Of a stretch of 64,000 bases of DNA, positions 46,940 to 57,437 are shown piece by piece. The notes beneath the pieces are model-generated. The model saw only the letters and a program-made list of their open reading frames with translations. It was not told the DNA's origin and searched no databases. Position 1 is the first letter of the stretch. Each line of letters starts with the position of its first letter. The translations under genes were made by a program, and so were the position numbers. The DNA is from Vibrio sp. FE10 (GTDB lineage: Bacteria > Pseudomonadota > Gammaproteobacteria > Enterobacterales > Vibrionaceae), in NCBI RefSeq assembly GCF_030297155.1, contig NZ_AP028067.1:2542001-2606000 (forward strand), given 5' to 3'.

Positions 46940-49066
46940 TTAGTTAAAGAAACCTTTCAACAAACCATCAACCGCTTCTTTAGTTTTCTCGTCTTTGATC
47001 TTATCCGTTAGCTTATTAACGCCACGATCGATCTCTTTCTGTGCTTTTTGTTTCAACACATCATCAAAAACAAGCGCAAATTTCGGGTCAGCCCACTGGC
47101 CAGTCACCTTAATAGGAATCGTCACATCTTTCAGATCATCGATGTTCTTACCACCCTGACCTTCTAATGAACCAACAATTGATGTTCTTACTAGGAAGTC
47201 GACCGTTTCATTGATGAAGTTTGCTTTGCCTTGACCAGTCACACGTAACAGTGGCGACTGTGCCGATAGGTCGTTCGTTGAAACCCAACCTTTGTCGACC
47301 TTCAGCGTCGCTTTCATTGCACTGAAGTCCGTTTTTTGAGCTTCATTTGTGCTTTCAACTTTCTCGCCTTTAATCTTCGCGTAGTTTTCTCGAATCAGTT
47401 GAGCGACGTTGATGCCATTCACTGCGCCATCTTCAAAGTTAATCGCGATTGTTCCAACTAGGTTCTTCTTGATTCCAGTTGGCGTCAGGCTCTTACCTTT
47501 CACGTTAACATCGATATTACCGGTACCTTCAAGCATGTCGTTGTTCGCAACATCAATCAGTAGCGGTTGAACCTTCACGCCTTTGATTTTTTTCTTAGCC
47601 GTGTAAGTCGCTGGTGTTTTACGAGCGTCTAACTTAGCGGTAGCAGAAATGGAACCTTGGTAAAGGTTCGATGTGAATGATGTTAGCTCTGCGATACCAC
47701 GGTTAACAGAGAACGCTGTTTTCACGTTCTGCATTTTCGCATTGCTCGCCTTGAACTTATCAATCGTGATGTCGCCTTTCACGTCTAACGTTTTCAATGC
47801 CGACAGATCAGGTTCTACTTCTTTCGCAGGTGCAGAGCTACCTGAATTTGACGTTGAACCACCAGCAGAATCAGAAGGAGCCGTGCTCGCCGTTTCTGTT
47901 GTATTCCCTAGGCCTAAGAACTCATCAAGGTCGATGTTCGGGCTATGAAGAGAGAAACGAACCTTTGGAATTTCAGACAGGGTTACGTCAGCTTTACCAT
48001 CTAGCGCGATAGAGTTAGCTTGCAGTTTCTCTAACACAAAGCTCAAGTGGCTCTTAGTTAGATCAAAGCTTAGGTCAGACAACATACCCACTTTCATTGG
48101 TGACTGAGGAAGCGTGTCGCCTTTGAATGTTGAGTCTAACGTTAGCTTGTTCAATGTTACTTTTGAAATCGCGCTATCAACCGTTAGCTCACCACCACCT
48201 TTAAGATCAAGGTCAAGGCCAGCAGCTTTACCAATCACAGCGTAAGTCAGTTGGTTAACCTTATCGAACTCAAACGTATTCAAGCCAATCTTCGCCGACT
48301 CGATCGACGTTGCTGGATCATTGAACTTCGCATTAAGGTCAATATTACGTAGTGCGTAACTTGCGAAGCCTTCCGCTAATTTGAATTCAGCGCTGCCGTT
48401 AGCAGAAAACTTTTGTTGGTTGTTTTCACCAGAAGCAGCAAACGTCGCAGTTGTCCATGTGTCCACTGCGAACTCTGATAAGTTCAAAGACACATCGTAT
48501 AACTTAGTGAATGAACCCGCTTGTTTGTCATCCATTTCAAACAGTGCGTTTGAGACAGTGACACCCGCAAGGTTGATCGTCCAACCAGATGCTTCAGCTG
48601 CGCTTTGTTCTTGAGGCGCTGGTGATGATTCAGCATTTGCATCTGCAGCAGGTTCAGATTCTTGAGGCGCGGACGCTTGTGTTAGCGCATCGATGTTCTT
48701 GCGACCATCTTTAAGCGTTTCCAAATAGAATTCTGCACCGTCTAGAGTGATGTTACCAATCTCTAGTTGGTTGCTAAATAGCGGAGTAACCGAAACATCG
48801 ACGCCAACGGTATCAACCTTAAATAGGTTCGGTTGAGTAAACCCTGCTGGATTACGTAGTTCAGTTTGACCAAGTTCAAAGCCAATAGATGGGAAGAACT
48901 GCCAACTGATATCGCCCTCTATCACAAGCTCTAGGCCTGTGTGTTTTTGGGCTTGTTCGACAATTAATGGCTTAAATTGGTTAGGGTTCACTAACAGCAC
49001 TAGTGCCAGAATTGCTGCAACGACAACAAACACTGGTACAGCTATGAAAATGAGTAGTTTCTTCAT
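46940..49066 (-). CDS. asmA: AsmA family protein
   Basis: 708-residue inner-membrane-anchored periplasmic protein of the AsmA family, which contains bridge-like lipid transporters (TamB, YhdP relatives) between inner and outer membrane. One N-terminal membrane helix (LLIFIAVPVFVVVAAILALVLL) precedes the AsmA N-terminal domain (VEGDISWQFFPSIGFELG type repeat); a Ser/Ala-rich linker (around 140-160 and 395-415) and the C-terminal AsmA domain follow. E. coli AsmA is 617 residues; the linkers explain the extra length. ATG 49066 is preferred because AAGGA is then 8 bp away; ATG 49072 is also in frame. Confidence 0.88.
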   Translation of the reverse strand: MKKLLIFIAVPVFVVVAAILALVLLVNPNQFKPLIVEQAQKHTGLELVIEGDISWQFFPSIGFELGQTELRNPAGFTQPNLFKVDTVGVDVSVTPLFSNQLEIGNITLDGAEFYLETLKDGRKNIDALTQASAPQESEPAADANAESSPAPQEQSAAEASGWTINLAGVTVSNALFEMDDKQAGSFTKLYDVSLNLSEFAVDTWTTATFAASGENNQQKFSANGSAEFKLAEGFASYALRNIDLNAKFNDPATSIESAKIGLNTFEFDKVNQLTYAVIGKAAGLDLDLKGGGELTVDSAISKVTLNKLTLDSTFKGDTLPQSPMKVGMLSDLSFDLTKSHLSFVLEKLQANSIALDGKADVTLSEIPKVRFSLHSPNIDLDEFLGLGNTTETASTAPSDSAGGSTSNSGSSAPAKEVEPDLSALKTLDVKGDITIDKFKASNAKMQNVKTAFSVNRGIAELTSFTSNLYQGSISATAKLDARKTPATYTAKKKIKGVKVQPLLIDVANNDMLEGTGNIDVNVKGKSLTPTGIKKNLVGTIAINFEDGAVNGINVAQLIRENYAKIKGEKVESTNEAQKTDFSAMKATLKVDKGWVSTNDLSAQSPLLRVTGQGKANFINETVDFLVRTSIVGSLEGQGGKNIDDLKDVTIPIKVTGQWADPKFALVFDDVLKQKAQKEIDRGVNKLTDKIKDEKTKEAVDGLLKGFFN

Positions 49067-49090
49067 CCGCATATTCCTTGCTTAGATTCC

Positions 49091-49120
49091 AAAAGAAAGT
49101 GGCACTATAAAAGTGCCACT
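49091..49120 (-). terminator. Terminator after udk
   Basis: Perfect 9-bp stem AGTGGCACT / AGTGCCACT with a 5-nt loop, followed on the leftward strand by TTTCTTTTGG. Confidence 0.75.
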
Positions 49121-49173
49121 GATTCGGTAAAAAATAAAGCTAAGTTAATCACTTAGGCAAAAATTTCTCTTAG

Positions 49174-49815
49174 TTAAGACTTCAACAACTTCGCAATGTG
49201 CGCTTTTAGCACATCAATCGCGATGCGGTTTTTACCACCACGTGGAACGATGATGTCTGCATGTTGTTTTGAAGGCTCAATAAACTGCATAAACATTGGA
49301 CGTACTGTTTGCTGATATTGCTTAAGTACCGTATCCATTGTACGACCACGTTCTTCTACATCACGCTTAACACGTCGTAACAGACAGATATCTAGCGGCG
49401 TGTCCATAAACACACTTGCGTGCATCAATTTACGTAGACGTGGATCCGTTAGTAGCAGAATACCTTCTAAAATAATCACTTTCTTAGGTGTAAGTGTAGT
49501 CGTTTCAGAAGTACGTGTGTGCTCTGTGTAGCTGTATTCAGGAACTTCTACCGCATTGCCACTCATTAGCTGCTGTAGGTGTTCACATAATAGATCATGA
49601 TCCAGTGCATTTGGGTGATCGTAGTTAGTTTTAACACGCTCTTCCATACTCAAGTGGCTTTGGTCGCTGTAGTAGCAATCTTCCGTGATAACACCAATTT
49701 GATGGTCGCCTACTTTCTCGCGCAACTCATTATAAATTGTACTAGCAATCAGACTTTTTCCTGATGCTGAAGCGCCAGCGATACCTACGATGACACATTG
49801 ATTATTATCAGACAT
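49174..49815 (-). CDS. udk: Uridine/cytidine kinase
   Basis: 213-residue pyrimidine salvage kinase (uridine or cytidine to monophosphate). The P-loop [12 protein letters not shown] (residues 11-22), [11 protein letters not shown], and [13 protein letters not shown] segments are typical. Standard length (E. coli 213). Located between mrp and asmA, same orientation, as part of the conserved metG-mrp-udk-asmA neighbourhood. Confidence 0.95.
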   Translation of the reverse strand: MSDNNQCVIVGIAGASASGKSLIASTIYNELREKVGDHQIGVITEDCYYSDQSHLSMEERVKTNYDHPNALDHDLLCEHLQQLMSGNAVEVPEYSYTEHTRTSETTTLTPKKVIILEGILLLTDPRLRKLMHASVFMDTPLDICLLRRVKRDVEERGRTMDTVLKQYQQTVRPMFMQFIEPSKQHADIIVPRGGKNRIAIDVLKAHIAKLLKS

Positions 49816-50073
49816 TAATTTTGCACCCGATATGGTTTGGTGGTGGGAAGAGATAAACCGCCTGATTATAGGGGCTAAACAACATAGATTCTAGTCGCCA
49901 TTCTTGCTAATTGCAGTCAAATTGATGTTCTCTATACATTAAATGAATACAATCGTTTGCTTTCGAATAACTAGCGTACAACTATTTGCACAAACCCAAT
50001 GACTATCTAGCCAAATACAAAAGCTATTTATCTCACCCAAACGTTATTTATACGGCTTTAAAACTTATCTGCT

Positions 50074-51150
50074 CTAATCAACCATAGAAAAGTTAATCGC
50101 TTCCGGTCTGGCTTTTCCCGTCCAGAACATCTTCGCAGCAACATTTTCAGCCAGCTCAAGGTAGTGACGAGTGTGCTCGCTGTCCGGACGACGTACAACG
50201 GTTGGGCAACCCGCATCGATGTCTTCTCGCACATCAATATGCAGTGGAATCTGCGCCAAAATATCAAGGAAGAATTCTTCCGACATCGCTTCCGCGCCAC
50301 CAGCACCGAAGATATGTTCTTTTTCGCCACAGTGACTACAAATATGGTAGCTCATGTTTTCCACTAAGCCTGCAACTGGCACACTCACTTTATCAAACAT
50401 CGCCACGCCTTTGCGTGCATCAGCTAAAGCCAAATCTTGAGGTGTTGTCACGACTACCGCGCCCGTTACTGGGATCTGCTGCGAAAGCGTTAGTTGAATA
50501 TCACCCGTACCCGGTGGCATGTCGATAACAAGGTAATCCAGTTCTGGCCATACGGTTTCATTCACGAGTTGACCTAATGCTTTAGCCGCCATTGGACCGC
50601 GCCAGATTGCCGCATCGTCTTTTGACACAAGGTAACCGATAGAGTGAGTAAAAATGCCATGAGCTTCGATTGGCATCATCCATTTGTTATTCTGTACTTC
50701 TGGTTTCGCGTCTAGCTGACCAAGCATCATAGGCACAGATGGGCCGTAGATATCCGCATCCAACAACCCGACTTTTGAACCAGACTTAGATAGAGCCAGA
50801 GCAAGGTTCACGGAGGTTGTTGATTTGCCCACCCCACCCTTTGCAGAGGTCACGGCGATGATGTTCTTCACGCCTTTCAATGGGGTAGCCACCGTAGTTT
50901 CTAACGCTGACGGCTTCACATTCACTTCAAATTGGAAAGCACTCACTAGCTTTTGCTCAATCTGGGCATTAATCCAATCTTCAAGATCAACAGCAAGCTG
51001 ATTAGCAGCAAAAGGCAAGGTAATAACAAATGATCCACAGGGATCAACAGAGACAATATTTTGGTGTAGCGCCCACTCTGGTATGAGGATTGGTGACTCG
51101 AACTCATTCAACCATGAACAGAAATCTTGCTTAGAAGTAAAGTTACGCAT
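50074..51150 (-). CDS. mrp: Iron-sulfur cluster carrier protein Mrp (ApbC)
   Basis: 358-residue P-loop ATPase that binds and transfers Fe-S clusters. A deviant Walker A SAKGGVGKST (about 101-110), the PPGTGDIQLTLSQ block and a CxxC (CSHCGEK) for cluster binding are present. An N-terminal MIP18-like region precedes them. Divergent from metG with a 158-bp shared upstream region, exactly as in E. coli. Confidence 0.95.
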   Translation of the reverse strand: MRNFTSKQDFCSWLNEFESPILIPEWALHQNIVSVDPCGSFVITLPFAANQLAVDLEDWINAQIEQKLVSAFQFEVNVKPSALETTVATPLKGVKNIIAVTSAKGGVGKSTTSVNLALALSKSGSKVGLLDADIYGPSVPMMLGQLDAKPEVQNNKWMMPIEAHGIFTHSIGYLVSKDDAAIWRGPMAAKALGQLVNETVWPELDYLVIDMPPGTGDIQLTLSQQIPVTGAVVVTTPQDLALADARKGVAMFDKVSVPVAGLVENMSYHICSHCGEKEHIFGAGGAEAMSEEFFLDILAQIPLHIDVREDIDAGCPTVVRRPDSEHTRHYLELAENVAAKMFWTGKARPEAINFSMVD

Positions 51151-51308
51151 TGGGGCTCCTTTTTTTATTTATGCTATCACCCACGAGATGAAGACTGAAC
51201 CCCTAAAAAACTAGGGGAATCCTTTGTCTGATACCTTGGCGTATCACACGTTATAAAGTAGTATTACCTCTCAAAATTTATACCTATCAAAAAAGCGAAT
51301 TATTAAGT

Positions 51309-53369
51309 ATGGCAACTGATCCAAGACAACTTTTGGTAACTTGTGCGCTTCCGTACGCTAACGGCTCGATTCACCTTGGCCATATGCTTGAGCATATCCA
51401 AGCTGATATCTGGGTTCGATACCAGCGTCTGCGTGGCAACACTGTAAACTTCATCTGTGCTGACGATGCTCACGGCACGCCAATTATGCTTAAAGCTCAA
51501 CAGATGGGTATCACGCCAGAAGAGATGATCGCTGCTGTTAGTGAAGAGCACCAAAAAGACTTCGCTGGCTTTGATATCAGCTTTGATAACTACCACAGCA
51601 CACATAGCGAAGAGAACCGTGAACTGGCTTCTCACATCTATTCAGAACTTAAAAAGAACGGTTTCATCTCTAGCCGTACTATTTCTCAGCTTTTCGATCC
51701 TGAGAAAGAGATGTTTCTTCCAGACCGTTTTGTAAAAGGTACTTGCCCTAAGTGTAAGTCAGAAGACCAATACGGTGATAACTGTGATAACTGTGGTGAG
51801 ACATACAGCCCAACTGAACTGATTAACCCTAAATCAGCAGTTTCTGGCGCAACTCCAGTAATGAAAGACTCAGAGCACTTCTTCTTCGACCTACCTCAGT
51901 TCGAAAGCATGCTTAAAGAGTGGACTCGTTCTGGCTCTCTACAGAATGAAACTGCAAACAAAATGCAGGAATGGTTCGAGTCTGGCCTGCAACAGTGGGA
52001 TATCTCACGTGATGCGCCTTACTTCGGCTTCGAAATCCCAGGCGAAAAAGACAAGTTCTTCTACGTATGGCTAGATGCGCCTGTTGGCTACATGGCTTCT
52101 TTCAAGAACCTATGTGACAAGCGTGACGATCTAAACTTCGACGAATACTGGAAGAAAGATAGCACAACTGAGCTTTACCACTTCATCGGTAAAGACATTG
52201 TGTACTTCCACTCTCTATTCTGGCCTGCAATGCTAGAAGGCTCTGGTTTCCGCAAGCCAAACAACGTATTCGTGCACGGCTACGTAACCGTAAACGGCGC
52301 TAAGATGTCTAAGTCAAAAGGCACATTCATCAAAGCAAGCACGTACCTAAACCACCTAGACCCTGAGTGTCTACGTTACTACTACGCTGCTAAGCTAAAC
52401 AGCCGTATCGATGATTTAGACCTTAACCTTGAAGACTTCACTCAACGTGTAAACGCTGACGTCGTAAACAAGATTGTTAACTTGGCTTCTCGTAACGCCG
52501 GCTTCATCACTAAGCGTTTCGAAGGCAAGCTTTCTGCTGAATTTGCAGAGCCAGAGCTTTACAACGAATTCGTAGCAGCTGCTGAGCGTATCGGTCAACT
52601 GTACGAAACTCGTGAGTTTAGCCGCGCTATTCGTGAAGTAACGGCACTCGCTGACAAAGCTAACCAGTACATCGACGAAAAAGCACCTTGGGTTCTTGCG
52701 AAAGAAGAAGGTAAAGAGAAAGAGCTTCAAGAAGTTTCTTCTGTAGGTATTAACCTATTCCGCGTACTGATGGCTTACCTGAAACCCGTAATGCCAGAGC
52801 TAGCCGCTCGCACTGAAGCTTTCCTAAACGAAGAGCTAACGTGGGAAGCGATTGCTACTCCACTAACTGATCACGAAATCACTAAGTTCAAGGCGCTATT
52901 TAGCCGTATTGATCCGAAGAAAGTGGAAGCAATGATCGAGTCTTCTAAAGAAGACGCAGCCGCTGAAGCAGCTGCAAAAGAAAAAGCAGAAGCGGAAAAA
53001 GAGCAAGCAAGCCAAACTGAGCTAGACAAAGAGCCAATCGCAGATGAGATTGAGTTCGATGCCTTTGCAGCAGTCGATATGCGTATTGCTCGTATCATCT
53101 CTTGTGAAGAAGTACCAAAAGCGAACAAGCTGCTGAAATTCCAATTGGACATCGGTGGTGAGACTCGCCAAGTATTCTCTGGCATCAAGTCAGCATACAA
53201 ACCTGAAGAGCTAGAAGGCAAGCTAACTGTCATGGTAGCAAACCTTAAACCTCGTAAAATGAAGTTTGGTATGTCTGAAGGCATGATCCTAGCTGCAGGC
53301 CCTGGTGGCAGTGACTTGTGGATCCTTGAACCACACGAAGGTGCTCAACCAGGTATGCGCGTAATGTAA
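51309..53369 (+). CDS. metG: Methionyl-tRNA synthetase
   Basis: 686-residue class I synthetase. The HIGH motif reads HLGH in [14 protein letters not shown], the zinc module CPKC...CDNC is in the connective peptide, and KMSKS lies at 332-336. After a charged Ala/Glu-rich linker (about 540-575) comes the C-terminal tRNA-binding/dimerisation domain ([20 protein letters not shown]) seen in enterobacterial MetG. Length agrees with E. coli (677). Strong terminator follows. Confidence 0.97.
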   Translation: MATDPRQLLVTCALPYANGSIHLGHMLEHIQADIWVRYQRLRGNTVNFICADDAHGTPIMLKAQQMGITPEEMIAAVSEEHQKDFAGFDISFDNYHSTHSEENRELASHIYSELKKNGFISSRTISQLFDPEKEMFLPDRFVKGTCPKCKSEDQYGDNCDNCGETYSPTELINPKSAVSGATPVMKDSEHFFFDLPQFESMLKEWTRSGSLQNETANKMQEWFESGLQQWDISRDAPYFGFEIPGEKDKFFYVWLDAPVGYMASFKNLCDKRDDLNFDEYWKKDSTTELYHFIGKDIVYFHSLFWPAMLEGSGFRKPNNVFVHGYVTVNGAKMSKSKGTFIKASTYLNHLDPECLRYYYAAKLNSRIDDLDLNLEDFTQRVNADVVNKIVNLASRNAGFITKRFEGKLSAEFAEPELYNEFVAAAERIGQLYETREFSRAIREVTALADKANQYIDEKAPWVLAKEEGKEKELQEVSSVGINLFRVLMAYLKPVMPELAARTEAFLNEELTWEAIATPLTDHEITKFKALFSRIDPKKVEAMIESSKEDAAAEAAAKEKAEAEKEQASQTELDKEPIADEIEFDAFAAVDMRIARIISCEEVPKANKLLKFQLDIGGETRQVFSGIKSAYKPEELEGKLTVMVANLKPRKMKFGMSEGMILAAGPGGSDLWILEPHEGAQPGMRVM

Positions 53370-53386
53370 TGCCGGTTTAGCCGCTT

Positions 53387-53423
53387 AAAAATCCCCACAA
53401 CAGGCATGTTGTGGGGATTTTTT
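53387..53423 (+). terminator. Terminator after metG
   Basis: 15-bp stem AAAAATCCCCACAAC / GTTGTGGGGATTTTT with a 6-nt loop and T-run. Confidence 0.95.
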
Positions 53424-53557
53424 ATATCTATGGAAAACAAGCGTTCTCTGTTAGAGTCGCCCTCAACTATGCTATGTAGAGTAAAGTGTGCTTTATCAAA
53501 TCCAATATATTTGATTGGAGCCATATTCACTCCCAGATACCTTTTTAGGACTACCCT

Positions 53558-54037
53558 GTGACTAACAATGAAATCTTGCGTCGTATTCAACACGCACTAA
53601 ACCTTAAAAATGCACAAATCATCAAGGCTATTGAACAAGCTGACGTTACCGTTGCTCACGATAAAGTGATTAACTGGCTGAAAGACGATAACGACAAGTC
53701 ATGCGCAACGATGAAAGACAAAGAGTTAGCGGTATTTCTAAATGGTTTCATCAACCTAAAGCGTGGCAAGAAAGAAGGTGAGCAACCAAAACCTGAAGTT
53801 GCGCTAACGAACAACATGATTTTCATGAAGCTGCGTATCGCGCTAAACATGAAAGCTGAAGATGTGCTTGATGTACTAGAAGTTGTTGGTGTGAGCTTAA
53901 GTAAATACGAAATCGGTGCTTACTTCCGCAAGCCAGAAAACAAAAACTACAAAGTGTGTGAAGACCAATTACTTTGTGATTACTTAAATGGCGTTCAATT
54001 TACTAACCGCCCAGACTCAGAAGAGTTTGGGGGGTAA
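53558..54037 (+). CDS. yehS: YehS family protein (DUF1456)
   Basis: 159-residue cytosolic protein with two tandem DUF1456 repeats (about 1-66 and 80-150), each with the N(D/M)I(L/F)xK/RxRxAL ... FLNG / YLNG pattern, as in E. coli YehS. Function unknown. Translation starts at GTG 53558, with AGGA 7 bp upstream; no in-frame ATG fits the conserved opening TNNEILRRIQHAL. The stop codon lies in the first unit of an 18-bp tandem repeat, an odd feature discussed in the findings. Confidence 0.9.
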   Translation: MTNNEILRRIQHALNLKNAQIIKAIEQADVTVAHDKVINWLKDDNDKSCATMKDKELAVFLNGFINLKRGKKEGEQPKPEVALTNNMIFMKLRIALNMKAEDVLDVLEVVGVSLSKYEIGAYFRKPENKNYKVCEDQLLCDYLNGVQFTNRPDSEEFGG

Positions 54038-54122
54038 GTTACAACTTATAGGTAAGCCGCTACTCATAGATAAGTTATTGCCCACAGGTAAGTTACTGTC
54101 TATTGATAAGCTTCTACCAACT
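54033..54122. repeat. Five 18-bp tandem repeats starting at the yehS stop
   Basis: Units at 54033, 54051, 54069, 54087 and 54105, each beginning GRTAAG and mostly continuing TTAYTGYCYAYA-like. Because 18 is a multiple of three, every unit has TAA in the yehS frame, so the gene is followed by four further in-frame stops. Confidence 0.9.
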
Positions 54123-54133
54123 AGCGATAAATA

Positions 54134-54173
54134 AAAAGCGGCGAGATAATTTGATTATCTCGCCGCTTTTTTA
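54134..54173. terminator. Bidirectional terminator between yehS and fadR
   Basis: Perfect 17-bp stem AAAAGCGGCGAGATAAT / ATTATCTCGCCGCTTTT with a 3-nt loop. Confidence 0.95.
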
Positions 54174-54233
54174 TTTTCTTTACGTCGTTTACTTAACAAG
54201 CAAACCAACCTAACTATCCTTTAATGAAAAGAC

Positions 54234-55073
54234 TTAGCTGTCATCTTCAGTAAAGTTAGTTGGCAACGTTGTTTTCATCTCGTTCCAAATCTGTGCGCTT
54301 GCGATACCGTAGTTGCGGATCACAAGTGGTAAGTTCTCACGCTCACCGCTTTCACAAATAACAAACAAGTTTTTGTAGAATTCCATGGCTAAACGACGAG
54401 CTTCCGGGTTAGAGAAGTAGTAGCTGCCAACACGGTCGTACAGCTTACGAACGCCGTTAAAAATCAGGCCGTAAATTTGGTTACCTGAATGGAATGCTAA
54501 ACGTTGGAAAAGCATGTAATCGTAGTAGTTAAACGTTTTAGCGACTAAGATCGTCTGACGCTTCACTTCATCTTTTTCTACGTCTTCTTTCACTGATTGT
54601 TTGATCTTGTCAGCATACGGAGAAGACTCTAGGAATTCATCCCATGTTGGTGCCGCAAGTAACGCTTCACAAGATTCAATCACGTTAGTAATCGTACGCT
54701 CAGAAGCTTCTTTATTTGCTTTGAATGCATAACGCATAAAGATAGGACTGATATTGGTACGTGCAGCAAGCAAGTCTTCGACCATTTTACTTGCGTTATC
54801 AACATCCAACGTCATTAACGTATCTAGAATATGAAGACCTGAGGTTTCCATAAACTGGTTAACTTTAGTTGGCTTACCGTGTTGGATCGTCAACCAACCA
54901 TCACGAGCAAGACGTTGTAGTACTTCACGAAGCGTAGTACGTGTAACACCAATCAGTTCAGAAAGCTCACGCTCTGCGGGCAAGATAGAACCTGGAGGGA
55001 AACGGCCATTCCAAATACTTTCAATGATATACTTTTCTGCAAATCCTGCCGGGCTCTTCGCCTTAATGACCAT
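54234..55073 (-). CDS. fadR: Fatty-acid-responsive regulator FadR (Vibrio type)
   Basis: 279-residue GntR-family regulator that represses fatty-acid degradation and activates unsaturated fatty-acid synthesis until long-chain acyl-CoA binds. The N-terminal winged helix ([42 protein letters not shown]) is nearly identical to E. coli. Between it and the C-terminal acyl-CoA domain there are about 40 extra residues (roughly 140-178) absent from the 239-residue E. coli protein; such an insertion is known from V. cholerae FadR, where it adds ligand-binding capacity. Divergent from nhaB, as in E. coli. Confidence 0.95.
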   Translation of the reverse strand: MVIKAKSPAGFAEKYIIESIWNGRFPPGSILPAERELSELIGVTRTTLREVLQRLARDGWLTIQHGKPTKVNQFMETSGLHILDTLMTLDVDNASKMVEDLLAARTNISPIFMRYAFKANKEASERTITNVIESCEALLAAPTWDEFLESSPYADKIKQSVKEDVEKDEVKRQTILVAKTFNYYDYMLFQRLAFHSGNQIYGLIFNGVRKLYDRVGSYYFSNPEARRLAMEFYKNLFVICESGERENLPLVIRNYGIASAQIWNEMKTTLPTNFTEDDS

Positions 55074-55110
55074 CTACACTTCAATCCAATTTAATTATTA
55101 TGTTCTAATT

Positions 55111-55127
55111 TACTCATCATACCACTA
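55111..55127. promoter_or_regulatory. Candidate FadR operator upstream of fadR
   Basis: On the leftward strand TAGTGGTATGATGAGTA keeps TGGT-N2-GA-N2-AGT of the FadR consensus, 38 bp before the fadR start; fits autoregulation but is imperfect. Confidence 0.4.
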
Positions 55128-55713
55128 GTCTTACCTAGCTGAAATACCCCCAAAAACTTTACTCACCCAAATATAACAATAGAGCTAAAGCTCTAAAGTT
55201 AAGCACACGTTTACACTTAGAGTTTGGAAAGCAAGTGACTACAAACCACCATTCCAACAACTCATTAACACAACAAAAAACGTTAAAAATCAATGGTATT
55301 GGTCATATTTACAAAGTAATTAAAATGCAATATTAAGTTGTAATAATCACACATAAACAGTCTTTATTATGTTGATTTCAATCATTTCGCTGAAATATTG
55401 ATTCTAGTCGGTTTTTATCACATTTTAAGTGGTATGCTTGCGCTACTTTGATCGCGTTTCTCAACAAAAAAGAGGTATTTTTAGTGCTACAGGGCTTTTC
55501 CTGTTGACTAAATGTTATCTAAGAGTAGAGTTGCGCTCAAAAATAAGCAGTGCTTGAGTTTCTAAGGGAGTGACTTGGCAAGACCACAGAACATTACATG
55601 GAATGTAGTTTTTCTAAGTCACTGTTAGTTATAGTTTTTAATCAATTTTATAGCTCGATTCTCAAAATGTTGTATTGCTTGTCTATTCATAATCAACATA
55701 AAAGAGTATTAAC
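55128..55713. other. Long intergenic region between fadR and nhaB
   Basis: About 590 bp, strongly AT-rich, with no supportable gene, repeat or terminator. It must include the nhaB promoter and leader; AAAAGAG lies just upstream of the nhaB ATG. Confidence 0.45.
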
Positions 55714-57306
55714 ATGCCGATGTCTCTCGGAAACGCTTTTATCAAGAACTTCCTTGGTAAAGCTCCTGATTGGTATAAACTTGCCATCATTTCCTTTTTA
55801 ATCATCAACCCGTTTGTTTTTTTCCTAGTTGACCCATTTGTTGCGGGCTGGCTGTTAGTGGTTGAGTTTATTTTCACTCTAGCTATGGCTCTAAAATGCT
55901 ACCCTCTTCAACCGGGTGGTTTATTAGCCATTCAAGCAGTCGCCATTGGCATGACTAAACCTGAAATGGTTTATCACGAGCTCCAAGCAAACCTTCCTGT
56001 ATTACTCTTACTCGTATTCATGGTTGCTGGTATTTACTTCATGAAAGAACTGCTTTTGTTCATTTTCACGAAGATCTTGCTTGGCATCCAATCTAAAATC
56101 TTACTCTCTGTTGCTTTCTGTGTTGCTGCTGCTTTCTTATCAGCATTCCTAGACGCACTAACAGTAATCGCCGTAGTTATTAGCGTTGCGGTCGGCTTCT
56201 ACTCTATTTATCACAAGGTTGCATCAGGCAAAGGTACAACGTCTGCACACGATCATACTCATGATGAAGAGATCTCAGAGCTAACTCGTGACGATTTAGA
56301 AAACTACCGTGCTTTCCTACGTTCGCTACTTATGCACGCAGGTGTAGGTACTGCACTCGGTGGTGTAATGACCATGGTAGGTGAACCACAAAACTTAGTG
56401 ATTGCTAAGCAAGCAGGCTGGGAATTCGGTGAATTTATCATCCGTATGCTGCCGGTAACATTGCCTGTATTCATCTGCGGCATTATCACTTGTGCACTTG
56501 TAGAGAAATTCAAAGTATTTGGTTACGGTGCAGAACTGCCAAATAACGTTCGCCAAATCTTAGTTGAATTTGACAACAAAGAACGCGCAAACCGTACAAA
56601 ACAAGACGTAGCAAAACTATGGGTTCAAAGTGCAATCGCAGTTTGGCTTATCGTAGGCCTTGCGCTTCACGTGGCTGAAGTCGGTTTGATTGGCCTTTCA
56701 GTTATCATCTTAGCAACGGCATTTACTGGTGTAATTGAAGAGCACTCGATGGGTAAAGCCTTTGAAGAAGCGCTACCATTTACTGCCCTTCTTGCTGTCT
56801 TTTTCGCAGTCGTTGCAGTAATCATCGACCAGGGACTATTTAAGCCAGTGATCGATGCCGTACTTCACGTTGAAGATAAAGGCGCACAGCTCGCACTCTT
56901 CTACGTAGCCAACGGTATCTTATCGATGGTTTCAGATAACGTGTTCGTAGGTACGGTTTACATCAACGAAGTGAAAACTGCACTGGTTGAAGGCATCATC
57001 ACTCGTGACCAATTTGACCTACTTGCTGTCGCTATCAACACAGGTACTAACCTACCTTCTGTTGCTACGCCAAACGGTCAAGCAGCATTCCTATTCTTAT
57101 TAACATCGGCACTTGCCCCGTTAATTCGACTGTCTTACGGCCGCATGGTTATCATGGCTTTGCCATACACTATCGTACTGGCTCTTGTTGGCCTTGCTGG
57201 TATCGTGTTCTTTGTTGAACCGATGACAGCGTGGTTCTACGATGCAGGTTGGATCATTCAGCGCACTGGTGAAGTTGTTGCTCCAGTGATTTCTGGTGGT
57301 CACTAA
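55714..57306 (+). CDS. nhaB: Na+/H+ antiporter NhaB
   Basis: 530-residue inner-membrane antiporter exporting Na+ in exchange for protons, important in marine bacteria. About 12 membrane segments are visible, with [23 protein letters not shown] and [11 protein letters not shown] as conserved functional blocks. N-terminus [15 protein letters not shown] is as in other Vibrio NhaB. Immediately followed by a terminator, then dsbB, the same order as E. coli nhaB-dsbB. Confidence 0.96.
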   Translation: MPMSLGNAFIKNFLGKAPDWYKLAIISFLIINPFVFFLVDPFVAGWLLVVEFIFTLAMALKCYPLQPGGLLAIQAVAIGMTKPEMVYHELQANLPVLLLLVFMVAGIYFMKELLLFIFTKILLGIQSKILLSVAFCVAAAFLSAFLDALTVIAVVISVAVGFYSIYHKVASGKGTTSAHDHTHDEEISELTRDDLENYRAFLRSLLMHAGVGTALGGVMTMVGEPQNLVIAKQAGWEFGEFIIRMLPVTLPVFICGIITCALVEKFKVFGYGAELPNNVRQILVEFDNKERANRTKQDVAKLWVQSAIAVWLIVGLALHVAEVGLIGLSVIILATAFTGVIEEHSMGKAFEEALPFTALLAVFFAVVAVIIDQGLFKPVIDAVLHVEDKGAQLALFYVANGILSMVSDNVFVGTVYINEVKTALVEGIITRDQFDLLAVAINTGTNLPSVATPNGQAAFLFLLTSALAPLIRLSYGRMVIMALPYTIVLALVGLAGIVFFVEPMTAWFYDAGWIIQRTGEVVAPVISGGH

Positions 57307-57385
57307 TCCGATTTCGTGTTGCAAAACACAATAAGTGCATCTAACTAATCAAAAATATTAGTTGATTAGGAAACTTATCCAAGAT

Positions 57386-57415
57386 AAAAAGCTCTGAGTA
57401 TTCAGAGCTTTTTTA
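57386..57415 (+). terminator. Terminator after nhaB
   Basis: 12-bp stem AAAAAGCTCTGA / TCAGAGCTTTTT with a GTAT loop and T-run, only 24 bp before the dsbB start. Confidence 0.88.
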
Positions 57416-57437
57416 TTTTATAGACGGGATTAAATTC

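Noticed and set aside
55598..55801. 67-codon ORF overlapping the nhaB start
   Set aside because: No ribosome-binding site, overlaps the well-conserved N-terminus of NhaB, and has no recognisable features.
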